A stretch of 64,000 nt of DNA from assembly GCA_029834535.1 (NCBI GenBank), contig JAQMWT010000664.1, positions 248,001-312,000 on the forward strand, in the 5' to 3' direction. Positions 42,001 through 53,212 of the stretch are shown here, one piece after another; the stretch's first letter is position 1; every line of letters begins with the position of its first letter. This stretch comes from Chrysophaeum taylorii. Its lineage: Eukaryota; Sar; Pelagophyceae; Pelagomonadales; Pelagomonadaceae. The notes under the pieces were generated by a model, which had not been told where the DNA came from, did no database searches, and worked only from the letters and a program-made list of their open reading frames with translations. Made by a program: the position numbers and the translations under genes.

Positions 42001-42212
42001 AGCGCGCGGTCGAAGTCGACGGGCCACACCACTACCTCAAGAGAACGAGGGTTGAGCACGGGTCTACGCGCTTCAAGTCCCGACTGCTAAGGCGGCTTGG
42101 CTGGGACGTAGCCCACGTTTCGTTCGATGAGTGGGACGCCCTCGACACCGAGCAAGAACAGGACTCTTATCTCCGGGGTAGGCTGCAAGCAATGATATCA
42201 GCACCAGCGTAA
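39036..42212 (+). CDS. RAP2: RAP-domain protein with sixteen 37-residue helical repeats
   Basis: An intact gene of 1,058 codons. I chose the ATG at 39,036 (MEGVHGKKRRHDDDD) over 39,027 because it has A at -3 and G at +4 and aligns with the RAP1 start. The open frame upstream to 38,895 has no other ATG. Residues ~30-195 are Arg/Ser/Asp-rich, unlike a classic transit peptide. The conserved block WQQIQWGKQMTDRGATPETI follows. Sixteen 37-residue repeats occupy 277-868, then a degenerate repeat (AWSFACVDWKKDPVFF) and the RAP domain (~980-1045: AVEVDGPHHYLKRTR, RLGWDVAHVSFDEW). By family it should act in organellar or nuclear RNA metabolism; the RS-rich N-terminus leaves the compartment open. Repeats are far more alike than in RAP1, showing recent homogenisation. 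Confidence 0.9.
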   Translation: MEGVHGKKRRHDDDDRKNWLVDEPSPRGRRMADPRRCDDARPRRGWDGRPPSPLLRRRRADSPSTYYERHQKRRPKPSSSWPHEAAGGGRDDRRRGPNRDRSPMRRRRRIPDHAANNNQWSRREDYDGRGSPHLCSRSPRRRRPGTHDHLRRDGGQRDWRRSRSPARRQAGETQRSGHGRYSEGRGAETPSNLTLASSSEAPRWQQIQWGKQMTDRGATPETILSLVAARGDEFSARNLSTAAHRVAKMSRGRNRDVQRDRRVMAFADACRRRIREFDAQALANTAWAFATARIEAPELFAAIAGAASSRLGEFNPQNLANTAWAFATARIEAPELFAAIAGAASSRLGEFGPQGLANTAWAFATARIEAPHLFAAIAGAASSRLGEFGPQGLANTAWAFATARIEAPELFAAIAGAASSRPGEFNPQEFANTAWAFATARIEAPPLFDAIAGAASSRLGEFKPQELANTAWAFATARIEAPVLFDAIAGAASSRLGEFKPQELANTAWAFATARIEAPQLFDSIAGAASLRLGEFNPQDLANTAWAFATARIEAPELFDAVAGAASSRLGEFKPQELANTAWAFATARIEAPVLFDAIAGAASSRLGEFKPQELANTAWAFATARIEAPQLFDSIAGAASLRLGEFNPQDLANTAWAFATARVEAPELFDAVAGAASSRLGEFNQQGLANTAWAFATARIEAPQLFDAIASAASSRLGEFNPQDLTNTAWAFATARIEAPVLFDAIAGAASSRLGEFKPQELANTAWAFATARIEAPQLFDAIASAASSRLEEFNPQDLTNTAWAFATARIEAPELFATIASTASSRLGEFNPQGLANTAWAFATSGIEAPKLFDSIALAAWSRLGEFSPRSLANAAWSFACVDWKKDPVFFTELANFAVTDLDAFDDHALSQLHLTSLHFGLEWPDRCSPLSKHPQMLQMAYQRQDPTPSQLQRDVATALDRVGWMHVFEHVTEEGLSLDMAQPDTKRAVEVDGPHHYLKRTRVEHGSTRFKSRLLRRLGWDVAHVSFDEWDALDTEQEQDSYLRGRLQAMISAPA
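39864..41639 (+). repeat. RAP2 coding minisatellite, 16 x 111 bp, with a 333-bp higher-order unit
   Basis: The block is 1,776 bp, exactly the RAP1 length. Units 6-8 (PVLFDAIAG, PQLFDSIAG, PELFDAVAG) recur as units 9-11 with almost no change, a 333-bp higher-order duplication. Units 3-4 and 13-15 also repeat. Much of each unit is identical in DNA (GCGTGGGCCTTCGCGACGGC). Confidence 0.9.
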
Positions 42213-42469
42213 TAATTGAATCCAAAGATTCGTTTTCATCTCCTTCCCTTCCGCGTTTGCTCATTCTCCCGTTTCCTCGAGCCTAAATGATGGTTGCGAT
42301 AGTAGTAATAACAACTCGAAGGCGCCGTGGCATGTCGTATTGCCGACATTTTTGAGCCGGGAGGATGGTTAAGTATTCACCATTCTTGGTATCGATTATT
42401 GATCTCGTCGAGGTGGAGAATTGCACGTCGCGCGATCCCCTCGCCCCGTTTGGACCTGACTGGTTAAAG
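42213..42469. other. Spacer downstream of RAP2
   Basis: Nothing recognisable was seen except the presumptive 3' flank of RAP2. The R1 repeat begins around 42,470. Confidence 0.3.
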
Positions 42470-44737
42470 AAGCTCGCGGACGCGGATCGTGTCCGCATCC
42501 GACCCGCGGATTTGGACCGTGACCGCAAGTGTCCGCGACCAGGGGACCTGCGGATGCGGACACCCTGCGGACACGGATAGCCAGCGGACACCCGGCGGAT
42601 GCGGACACCCTGCGGACACGGATAGCCGGTGGACACGGACAGCCAGCGGATGCAGACACCCAGCAAATGCGGACGCCTGCGGTGTGGGAGTGTCGCGTCT
42701 CTCCGTGTCGCGTCCCCGCTGCTTGAAACAAACAATGGGTCCAACCCCACTCAATCCTTAACTTTAACCTCGTCTCGCGACACAGCGAGCAAGAACCGGT
42801 CATGACATCAGCATCGGGAGGGGAGCGCGCGGGTTCAGAAGGTGCTGCGCAGAGGAAGCTCGTGGTGTTCGAAGACTTTTCGAAGGACATCGGGTACCAA
42901 TTTTCCGTGCATGGCACCTGGTGGAAGGGTGGACTGCTGCTGAACGTCGAAGAGAATGGCAGGCATTTGTCGTTGAGCACCAACCAAAGCACAAATTTCC
43001 GAGCGGAGTGTAGAAAGAGGCGTTGAAGATCTCGTGTCCGGAGTACGAAGTCCTCGACGACAGCGAGCGCGAGTTTTTTTCTGGGTTGAATGCCGGAGTT
43101 CGAGGCCGTTTCATTCGTTTGTGAGTATGAAGGCGCGGTACGACAAGATGGATAAAGAGAACTATGAGCGTGTGAAGGCTCAGACCTCGTCAACGCCTAT
43201 TGAGAATCGCATGCCACTGATGGAACTACCGAGGACGAGGGCGGTGTCACTGATGCCGACGACGATGAGGTGGCTAGCCAGTCTCGCTACAAGTCAATTG
43301 TCAAGTCGTTATTCGGAGTGGCGAACGGCTCCCTGGCCTGCATGTCCACCGACGGCGGCGTTTCAGAGAAGAGCGTCGCGTTTCAAATGAGATGCATCCT
43401 ACCGGGCGGTAACAAGCTGCCACTGGTTCGGCAGGCTTGCAAGAGAAAGGATTCAATCAAGGAGCCATCGAACACCGGACGGATGTCTGCCTTTATTAAA
43501 CGACACTATCCGGCCATCTACGACGAACTTATCCAAGGCAAGTCGCCGTTCTCCACCTCGCAGATTGTCACCGGCGAGGTCCGTCAGAGAAAGCCAACAA
43601 GGATGATATCCAGCGCTAGAGATCGAGGACGTGTTGCGCGAGGACATGTTGCGCGACCAGTACGAGAGCCTAGGTTCTGATACAGATGCGACTACAGAGA
43701 CCGACGCCCCGTCTAGAGCCGTCGAGTCCGCTTCTTACTCCGCGTCTTTCGGCAAGGTTCCACGGACATTTACTGACTTCGAATGGAGCGTCAACTCGCA
43801 GCTCGAGGCGGCCATGCAGCCACCCACGAAACTCACTCTCCAGACCGAAGGCGACGTTCCAGTGGCCGCCGACATGGAGCGAGTGTACGTTTATCGTTGC
43901 ATCAAGTCGCTTGAGAAACGGGAGCTGCGTGTCCCAAGACGGCACACCGGCACTGGCCCGAATCGCAAATTAATTAGACGATGTTCCGTGGGATGATGTT
44001 GACCAGTCCTTTCAAACTTTCAGTTAGGTGCTTGTCGAAAAACTGAAGCCGCGCCACCTGTGCCGCGCGCCGGCGGAAGCGATGATGATTTGATGCTGTT
44101 GAATCCAATGCTCAAGCTCAACCAGATTCTGCCGCAGGCACAAGCCAAGCTCGCGACTGTCACGTTCGAGGCAGATTGGGAGGAAGCATCAGAGAGACTC
44201 GCTTCGCTTCAGCCAGAACCGACGCAGCCTTTGCCCTACAAGAAGAAGCGTCGTACTGCCGACTCCGATTCCGACTCCGACGACGATCTTCTCGACCTCG
44301 GCGATGACGATGAATCCGCGGATGAACCAGTCGCTACGCCGCAGAAACACGACGCTCACATCGAGCTGGCTAAGTTCCGGGCGATGACTCATGATACATA
44401 CCAAACGGCGACCTTGCTGTTTGAGAGTAAGGGCTGCGCACAGTTCACTGAAGCTCACGAGGAGCGGGTCTTCAGGTTCACGAAGCTGACCAAAATGCCG
44501 CTTCGCTCTCGCCTCAGGCCCAGGCTGCTCAAGGCCTTCGTAATCATCAAACATAACTTCCCATTTTTCTGGAAGAAAGAAACTCGACGGCGGCATCGAG
44601 ACTACGACCGGCTTTGGGTGTTGTTCAAAGAAACGCCAAACACACCACTGGTGAGCACGACAATCCCGAGTACGACGACACCGAGGTTGATGATGAAGAG
44701 TCCGGCGCCTTTTGAAAAAACACTTGATCGCCTGTAG
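42470..44737 (+). repeat. R1 dispersed repeat, copy 2 (fullest copy)
   Basis: The minisatellite at 42,480-42,690 is followed by plus-strand coding pieces. These are 42,802-43,026 (ATG, MTSASGGERAGSEGAAQRKL), 43,270-43,680 (SRYKSIVKSLFGVANG, MSAFIKRHYPAIYDELIQGK), 43,631-43,996 and 44,060-44,737 (acidic DSDSDSDDDLLDLGDDDESA; FVIIKHNFPFFWKKE). Frame changes separate the pieces. Copy 1 (1-1,600) is its inverted partner and copy 3 is at 35,270-36,470. No catalytic motif or terminal repeat was recognised, so this is an unclassified, probably mobile, family. Confidence 0.7.
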
Positions 44738-45351
44738 TCCTCGCACCTCCTCTGGGCGTCCTCTCGCTCTACCCTTGATGACGCCCTTCTTTTTTCTTTT
44801 CGCTCCTCTTTCGTGTCTCCGCTTCCTGCGGCCCACGCCTCTTCTCCTCGCACGAATACCAACTCCCGGCCAGTGGCTTCTAGGCCATCTTCTCGTCGGC
44901 AGCTCTCACCCTGGCTCGCCCTTGCCGCCACCTCCTTCCTGTTCGCACCGCCTGTTGCGTGTCCATCTCGCAGCCTTGAGCCGTAAGCCCACCGCTCGAG
45001 CCTTTCCTGGCTCCCCACCCCGCCCGTGCCCCGGCGGGCTTAAAGATCGCGCACTATGCACGTAAACAGACTTCCGATCAAACGGGCGAGGGCACAGTTA
45101 CGTGTAATTAGACATCACCACGCCTGCCGCTACTCTCTATTCTTCTTTCCCCTCGCCCTCTTTGAGCTTCACTCCTTCTTGCCTTGCGCCCTTCTTCCTA
45201 CCTTTACCTCTGATGAGAATGTGCGTTTTTGCTTCATCCGTCTTCCCCTCTGCGCGCATATCCTTTGTATTCTTGGTGCTTCCTTGCTTCCTTGCGCTCA
45301 TCCATTCTGGCTCTTTGAGCCTGGGAGTTGCAAACACCATAATAATAATAA
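44738..45351. other. Region without a recognised gene
   Basis: C/T-rich sequence keeps plus-strand frames open (44,712-45,065 and 45,056-45,415) with low-complexity Leu/Pro/Phe-rich products. No motif or repeat end was noticed. Confidence 0.35.
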
Positions 45352-47797
45352 GGGATCGGTCAAGTTTGGTCAACAACAAGTTTGGTCAATTTCTTTCAAG
45401 TTTGCTCGATTTTGATGTATGTTTAAGGAAATAAAATTCACAAGTTTGGTCACTTTTGATAGAAGAAGTTTGATCAGGTTAAGTTTGGCCACTCCTCCGA
45501 AGTTGCATTAAGTTTGATCAATCAACCCTTCAAGTTTGATTAATAACCTTCTTGTAAGTTTGGTAAACAAGTTTCATCACTACTCCTCAAACTTCCACAG
45601 TAATAATAATTGACTAAACTTTGGCTTTTAAAATCAAACTTAATGAGGCTGTTTAAGGGGGCGCGTGAGCGCTTTTGGTTTTGCAAAAATAATGCTTTTG
45701 GTGCTGCAGCCACGCAGAATCAATCTACCGTGGCGTTACACGCGCGGCATGGGCACCCCCCCATGACCGTCCGCCTAAAAAGAAGGAGATCCATCTTAAG
45801 ACAGCGCGGCGATACGCACAAGGAGAGCGGGCAGCGACGCGCGGCCTCGAGAGCAGATTTTCCCCACGGCTTGGCGTACTTAAGCTGGTCCCACGCATTC
45901 TCGTACCTTCCATCGTTCGTAGAAGCCACCCAAACCGCGACTCACCACGGTGGTGTTGCCGTGGTCGCACGTCATTCTTCAGCAGCAACATGCAGAAACA
46001 TCGGACACCAGACTTATTACATGGCCTGCGTGAGACGGATCACTACATTATGCATCCCAAAATCTCTCCGAGAGGGAGCGCGTCTTCGATAATAATCGAC
46101 TCGGGGTCGAGTTAAAACGCGAAACTCGACGACGACCTCGAGAAGAAACTGCGAGAGCAACTTGCCCTTGGAGCACCCAAAGATTGATTGTAGTCCCACA
46201 CTTGTGCGGGACCGTACAGGACCACGTTCAGGAGTTCCTCACCGTCGCGTACCCGATCCGGAGTTCAATAGCTGTCCAGCTTGATCATGGGAAAACGGCA
46301 ACGCGAGCACGAGCCGTTACGCCTGCATAAACAACTCGCAAGACCGTAAGTGAACACCTCCTTATCCTCCTCCTCCTCCCGCATCTCGACAACCCCGCCC
46401 TGCCGCAAGATCTCCCCGGGAGCTGCTGCTGCACCGTCGAGCACTGTACTACGAGAAAGTCGGCAAATACAAAAGCTGCGGCGCGAAGGGATGTCAAGAC
46501 GTCGACAGCCTCGCTCCGGAAGAAGATCGCTGACACCACCCCTGTAATTCTAACCCAGTCATCATCAGTACAAGCCTCAAATATGACAAGTTTGATGTGA
46601 TTGTTCGAAATTTGATCACACCAAATTGAATTATAGGTTTGATCACAAAAAGCTACAAGTTTTGTCATTGGAATTGAAAGTTGATCACAAGGTCGCAAGT
46701 TTGATCGCAATGTTTGATCAACGATGTTACAAGTTTGGTGACAAAGCCTCCAAGTTTGACCATACACACGCATCAACGTGCGAACACTCGCAGAACAACA
46801 TCCACAAACAAGACCTGCGCAAGACAGCGCTGATACCGCGCTGTTTTTTTCGTCGCCCAAGACTATTCATTCGGATGCATCTTATTAGTTCGATGTTTAT
46901 GACAGACTACAGCGAACGATCCCGGTTCGTCATCTCGTGCCTTTAATAGCGGATGACGTTGCTGCGGATGTCTATCAAACGCATATGCCGAGAAGAGGCG
47001 CCCGACTTGCCCTCCATAAAACCCGTGATGAGGACCGACACGGCCTCGTGATTTTCTTCGCGCGATAGCTGGATCTTTTTTGTCGGCACGAAGGTTCCGA
47101 GAGCAGGTGTGCCTTTTACAACAACACGCGCGACGATATTGTCTACTCGCATATCGCAACGGGCAGCACGCGCATAAAAGCTACACCTTGCATATAGCAC
47201 TCGAACGACAGCGCTGTCGTCGTCGCGCTGTTGTTAACCATGTTGTTGTACGCGCCGTCCGTCCAAAAACTTGCCGCCCATCTCCAACATCAGATGCTGC
47301 TGCAAGTCGGCCTCGAGAACACGCGCATGCTCGAGAAAAGTGGACTACCCTCGTATTTTTTGCGCGCGCTGAGCTGCGACGGCGTACTCGGCGATCACTC
47401 TAGTCGTTTACCACCACCTTCGTCTGGGCACGCACGCGACTTCTTGTTTTCTTTTTTCTCGGCGTCGTGGTCAACCGACGTCGGCGTGTTTAACACCACC
47501 ACGCGACCCGAGCGACGACGAACCCCCCCCATCGATACCGTCCTCCTCGTCGTTCGTTTCCAAGTCGAAGGACGCTCCGGAGTCACCACAGCGCGACGAC
47601 ACGAACAGAACCGCTGAAACCTTTGATCACGGACGCGGGTTTTTTTTGTCAGCGAACCCTTGTGTTTTTTGCTCTTTCTCACAGTACAAGTTTAGTCAAC
47701 CACAAGAAACTGATTGACCAAAAAACGACCACAAATTTGTTGATTGAGGGTTTAGGGTGACCGAACTTTTTTGGTGGTTGGAAGCTTGACTTTTCCC
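45352..47797. mobile_element. Putative DNA element with GGGA ends, TAA flanks and subterminal motif clusters
   Basis: The left end GGGATCGGTCAAGTTTGG and the right end (complement GGGAAAAGTCAAGCTTCC) are imperfect inverted repeats. Each is directly flanked by (TAA)4, as for an element with a TAA target. Clusters of a CAAGTTTGATCA / CAAGTTTGGTCA motif, some 20 copies, lie at 45,358-45,600 and 46,575-46,765, with a few inverted at 47,690-47,790. Subterminal motif clusters are typical transposase-binding regions. Internal ORFs (plus 45,610-46,092; minus 46,943-47,200, RVDNIVARVVVKGTPALGTF) are not recognised. The middle cluster suggests two nested elements. Confidence 0.45.
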
Positions 47798-47869
47798 TAA
47801 TAATAATAATGATTGGACGTGTTTCATGGCAAGGGCGCGGCATAAACTCCAGCTAGCCTCTTTTTCCCT

Positions 47870-48075
47870 GCAACTGCGGACACCCTGCAGAGTCGGAGCA
47901 TCCGCAGGCGCAGGCGTGCCTTGGACGCCGACATACGCGGATACAGCTAGACGGCACACACGGACGTCCCGCGAGTGCGATTAGACGCAGATGCAGACAG
48001 CCCCAGATGCGGACACGCCGCGGATGCGGATAACACACGGATGACGAGCGGATACGGATGCGGGTAAAGCGTCCG
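47870..48075. repeat. Fragment of the R1 GC-rich minisatellite
   Basis: Degenerate units such as GCGGACACCCTGCAGA, GATGCGGACACG and GCGGATACGGATGCGG match the R1 minisatellite type at 42,480-42,690. No R1 coding sequence adjoins it. From 48,076 to 48,365 nothing else is recognised. Confidence 0.6.
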
Positions 48076-48415
48076 CGAGCATCTTTATGTCAGACTGGTG
48101 GTGCCTGCACCCAAAGTCCGAACCCGGAAACACTCGAGATGTCTGCCATCGAGACTATGTACGCACGATCGGCTGCGCATCATTAATTAAGATTTTTGCA
48201 ACACCCAACAACTCCCTCCACGCGTGACGCAACTAACGCCACGTCGATCATCGGCAGCTTCGAGCTACCACTCAATGTCCGCACCGCGAGAGGCGCGGCA
48301 CTCCCCAACCCTCGAGCTTAAAGACTCTCGAGTGGAGCTTGCGTCGAGTTCGAGACGCTGGGGGTCCGGGTCGCTCTTGGGATAATTGTTTACGTACCCA
48401 GGGATTATAAATTTT

Positions 48416-51073
48416 CAGCGTTGGGAATTCACTGGGCTCACTTCACTTCACTTCACTTCACCGAAAATTTTCGTCCGAAGTCCAACGTTCACTTCACGTT
48501 CATTCACTTTGGCTGACGGCCAAATCTGATGACCCAAGTCGAGCCGCGCTACCTGGAGGTGGAGGATAATGTTGATGATGAGGAGGAATTTAAACGCGGT
48601 GTTAACAGAAGGAGGAAGTTCACAAGAACGAGCCGATTGCGACGTCGATGTTGTGACGTGGAAAACACGCCCGGCACCAAAAGTGGACGATCAACAACCA
48701 GGTTTTTTTTTCCAAGGTGTGGTGGTGGTGGGACTGCGTGCGTCGACTGAAGGAACATCATCCTGACGACCACCGCGTTGACTGACTGACCAGTGGGGAG
48801 GCGACGACGCATGTGTGTGTCCGGTGCTGCTGGGAGCGCCTGAAGGTGGTGACGAGAGACTTCAAGAAAGGCACGTGGCAGACAGACGACCAAGCCCTCT
48901 TGGGGCCGGCCCACTTCAAGGCTGCGCATCCGGAGGAGGATTCGATTCGACGAGCTGGGACGTCAACAGCTCACCAAGAAACAGAAGACAGACCAAGAAA
49001 AGGAGGGCGTCGTTACGACGGCCGTGGGCGCTGTGGCAGGCTCTCGAAGGGTAAATCGGATGTTACGAGATACTTCATGGCCATGCCCAGCCAGGCAAAG
49101 CACTCTTCCCTGATGGCGTTCTCGGCTCGGCACTACGTGTACACGTCGGCAGCGGTTTTTTTCCAAGCGCACCTTTGACTGACGACGAAGATCATCGCAA
49201 CCAAATAATTGAGGCGTAGTATTACCGCGGTGGTGGTGGCGGGAAAGGCAAGCGCCCTCGTTCATGACTCGAAAGGCGCCGTTTGATGAATGGGTGGACG
49301 CTGAATATCGTTGCTAAGCTCGAATCTTGATACACACGTCGTTACGGAGTGTTATGAAGCGGCGGCTTTCGGCAATCCATTCGCCCAGATGTCTGCTGCA
49401 TGACGGCGGCGGGACACTCAAGGATAAGAAATTCAAGCGACAGGCCATTGGCCTATCCTTCATCCGGCCCGATTGGAGGGGCGTTGAGACGGTGTGCGTG
49501 GGCCTTGTTCCAGCTGACGACGAAACCGATTCCGGCACGGCTTCTCTGCTCCGTTCTGTGGTCGCGGAGCGTGCGAGAATCGATATCGATTTGGCGGCCG
49601 CAACCATCGTTCAAGACCGGGCTGCAATTGGTGGCGTCGCCGAAGAATTTTTTTTTTGTTGAGGTCGAAGCGTGTGTGACATGCATGATTATCTCAAAAC
49701 TCTCGGCAGCGGCATGTGGCGACTTAACACGATCCAGAGGCAAGCAGTTGATCAATCTATTCCCAGCTCGCCAGGAGCTGCTGAACAGTGGTGGCCACGA
49801 TGGAGCCAAGTACTACTTTTCTTACGGCACACGTTTGAAGGATCTGCAGGCGCTTTTGCCATTATAGCCGGGGAAATAAATAAATCGCCGAAGCTCAAGC
49901 TCGACGTCAATAAGACGAGGTTCCGGGCGCGATACCAACCTATTCGTTCCTTGTTGCGTATGCACCACGTGCTCAAACTGTACACGGCGACCAACATTGG
50001 ACTACCCTGGAGAATCAGTGATGAGCAATGGGTGGCGTTGGCTGAGTTCGAGGCGATTTTTGCTATAACGGATGCGGCCGTTGTTTTCGCGCATCATGAA
50101 CACTTATACTTGGGGGCGTGCGCCGCGTTGATCAAGCACAACATGATCGAGTCTCTGCGAGCTGGGACGCTAGAAGTCATTGATCTCCCGAACATAACTG
50201 CGAAATCCATGCCACGTAAGACTTTCGATGTTGACGACCTCAGCGAGACCGGCAAAATCTGTCTTCAGCGGGCTATTATTCTCGAATGTGAGCGTCGTTT
50301 TTTTTGCGGGAATAATGAAAACAACTACGTGCGTCACTTCGACTACGAATTCAATGATCGCGAGCTGATTGCCTTCCTTCTTGACTTTCGGACTATCAAC
50401 TGCCGGCGTGCTCGACGTTGGAAAGCTGTATCGACCGCTCACCAAGGAGCAGTATGGGTTCCTTCCTCCCGGACATGGCGAGAGCAGCCTCTAAGGGTTT
50501 TCTCAATTGGTAGTACACATGGCGCGCAGAGCTACTACTGTGAGCGCTGCCCGAGCATTTGAAATCTTGTCCTGACCGAGGGAAGCACGTTGCTCGGCGC
50601 GGACGAGACGGACAAAGTTGTTGCCAGCATACTGCGCATGAACAAGAATTTCTTCATTGCGGCGGCGGCCCGGATTAAGTACAGGAACCTCGGACCGAGT
50701 TTTTCAAAAACGCCGAGAGCACCATGATTCCCCGAAGGCTCTTTGGAGGTGGAGGTTGATGAGAAAGAACCAGACGAAGATACCGAGGTCGTTCGTTCAC
50801 ATTGCCTGAAGTAAGAAACACTGAACCCCATCCACGGTAACTCCTCCTTCGTCCCGAATTTAACGCGAATGAATCTAAGAGCACCAGACCTAGGCAATAA
50901 CGCGCGGGGGGCACGGAACTGACGGGGCAGGGACCGGCGCTGGCGTTAAAAGAAAAAAAGTGGCGTTCACTTCACAAAGGTTCACTTTAACCACGTGACG
51001 TGGTCACTTCGCCAATATTGCGTGGCTGGTGAAGTGGTTCATGTTCACTTGCTGAAGTGAATTCCCAACGCTG
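48416..51073 (+). mobile_element. hAT-A copy 2: complete element with ends and target duplication
   Basis: The ends are CAGCGTTGGGAATTCACT at 48,416 and AAGTGAATTCCCAACGCTG to 51,073, with the 8-bp duplication TAAATTTT at 48,408-48,415 and 51,074-51,081. TTCACTTCACTT-type subterminal repeats lie inside both ends. The transposase frame 49,681-50,562 holds the hAT core (KLKLDVNKTRFRARYQ, WRISDEQWVALAEFEAIF, FLLDFRTINC). A downstream frame holds the dimerisation region (AQSYYCERC, RMNKNFFIAAAARI). It is a 2,658-bp element whose transposase is frameshifted, many of the changes being extra 2-4-bp units relative to copy 1. Confidence 0.9.
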
Positions 51074-52325
51074 TAAATTTTGGGTAAATACCCCTATGGC
51101 ACTATAAGAAGTGTCAATGTTGGGATCAAGTCTTTAACGGTGCTACGTGGCTGCAACCCCTGACTCGCTTGAAACCGCTCTAGAAAGAGGGACGGTGGTG
51201 GCGGTGCGGGTGCTTGAAGGTTTTGGTGTGGTGTGTGGGCGCGCGCACAGAGGTGGTGTGGTGTGGGGTGGTGTGGTGTGGGGTGGGGTGGCAGCCGAGC
51301 CCGGAATGGCAGCGCGCTTAGTTGCGGCCGCGATGTCGAGCAGGCTTCTTCGCGCTCAACGGCGCCTCTCCGCCGTGCGCTTTGGCACCACGACCACGGC
51401 CGCGCTTGCGGAAGGGTAGAGGATAATCGTGTTTTCCGGGACTTGAGCGTGCTTGCGGCAGATTGCGAGAGCGAGAGCGTGGCTTGCACTCGTAATAGTG
51501 TCGGAATTTGGGGCAGAAGCGCGCTAGGATAGGGCCTTTGAGCAGCCGCGGGAGACCTCGACGACATTGCCGGGTGTCGCTGAGGTCGCTGGCGTGGTTC
51601 TGGTGGTCGCTCGCCGCTGAAGTAGAGCTCAACCTGACCGGCAGCGATGTGGTAAACGAGCTTCGCCTTGGCCGGGCAGGACGGCTTGTTTTTGCGGAAC
51701 TCGCAGGCCAGATATAGCGTCACCTTGCTATGATCTGCCCTGAGACCGACGGGCCGCGCGACTCCCCACCTCGAATGGTTCAGAGAACGCAATATTGAAT
51801 TCGTTCTTAACGGGCGCGGGTCGCGCGCCCGTCTCGTGCTTGCCGGTATGGTTCTTGGTAGCGCTGAGCTTGTAATCACCAGCGGCGGCGGCGGCGACTA
51901 CTGCGAGCTCATACTTACCACCTGCTACTGAGCATCGCGGCTTGCGGAGCGAGCCGTCCATGTTGTGGCGGACCTTGGTGGTCGAGGCTTCGGACAGGGG
52001 CTCGATCTCGTCGTCCTCGTCGTCCACGATCTCCCAACCTGCTTCCATGGTCTCGGTGCCCATGGTTATAAGCTCGTCGTCGTCGTCCTCCTCCTCCTCC
52101 TCGCCAAAGCCGAGCCGCCGTCCAGAGTGCGTTCATCTCGCTCTCGTCACTTGCATCGAGTGTCTCCACGCGGCGGCTGCGGCTGCGCTGCTGCGGACGG
52201 GGGTTTGGAGTCGTTTGCTTGGATGGTTCGCGCGCGCGCTTTGCTCCTTGCGGTGCACCTCAACTCCGATGATGATGATAGATCCCCAGCCGCTTCGGAA
52301 TACCTGCAATGCCCTCATCTCCTTG

Positions 52326-52457
52326 CTGAAATAAATAAATAAATAAATCCCAACCGAACGCATCGCACGCCTCGCGTGGTATCTCGAGCTCACAGGACGT
52401 TCCGTCGCACTCGTTCCCAGATCGCATCGCATCTTATCTCATCTTATCTTATCTTAC
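52326..52457 (-). other. Probable intron of the MULE gene
   Basis: On the minus strand the exon ends CTTTGAAG, followed by GTAAGATAAGATAAGATGAG, a consensus 5' splice site. 132 bp later comes TTTATTTATTTATTTCAG, a good 3' splice site, before CAAGGAGATGAGG. The same position in MULE-2 is the start of a large GATAA array. Inferred from sequence only. Confidence 0.4.
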
Positions 52458-52642
52458 CTTCAAAGCAGCGACAAATAATATCTCGTTTGAGTGGTCGCAG
52501 CCGTCGCTCCGCCATATGCTGAACGGTGCTGATTTTTTTAGTCGGGTGCATCAGGCGTGAGTGACGTCACGGCTTCTTGTAGTGCCATCCCCAAAATTTA
52601 TTATCCCTGCGTACGCAATTCTTTATCCCAAGAGCGACCCGG

Positions 52643-53070
52643 TCCACCTGCGAACTCGCTTCGGACTCTCGATCACCCGCTCGATCACCTTGAGCTTGAG
52701 TTGTCGAGGATCCGACGTCTTCCTCATCCGCTCATTTCGTCCTCAACTACTCTTCGACTGTCGCCTTCTTTGCCAAACTTCGTCTCGGCATCGAGAAGAG
52801 CCAGTCGGGCCTGATTCCGCACGAGCTCGTCTCGCTTCGCCTTGTTCTCTTCAGGTTCTCCTTTCCGGTGACGCTTGAGCACGCGAAGTAATGCTCTCGA
52901 CACTCAAAAGCACTTCCTTGGAACGCATTCTGCCCTTCCGCAGTTGTAGGAAGGCCACCAGAGCCGAAGGTGGGTCTAAGCGCTCCAAAAGGCATGGAAC
53001 GAGCCTGGGCGGGCCCCTATGACGGACGGGCAACCCGGCAGAAGCGGCAGCGAGAAAAAAGAGTTTTCAA
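52643..53070. other. Unassigned sequence with a short minus-strand ORF
   Basis: Minus-strand frames 52,747-52,995 and 52,851-53,033 overlap (LLERLDPPSALVAFLQLRKG; LLSVESITSRAQASPERRT). No family is recognised. Confidence 0.25.
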
Positions 53071-53071
53071 C

Positions 53072-53212
<141 letters not shown>

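Larger units (their letters stand above)
48366..52642 (-). mobile_element. MULE-1: Mutator-like element with a hAT-A insertion
   Basis: Inverted terminal repeats of ~85 bp start CCGGGTCGCTCTTGGGATAA at 48,366 and, inverted, at 52,642. Both run to a CACTATAAGAAG-type inner edge. The left repeat is split by hAT-A copy 2. Coding is on the minus strand: the ATG (MAERRLRPLKRDIICRCF) at ~52,519; an acidic segment (METLDASDESEMN) near 52.16 kb; an FLYWCH/WRKY-like zinc half (YLACEFRKNKPSCPAKAKL, LYFSGE) at 51,610-51,723; and, without an intervening DDE domain, a SWIM-like end (CPKFRHYYECK) near 51.5 kb. It is an internally deleted, non-autonomous derivative. Confidence 0.75.
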
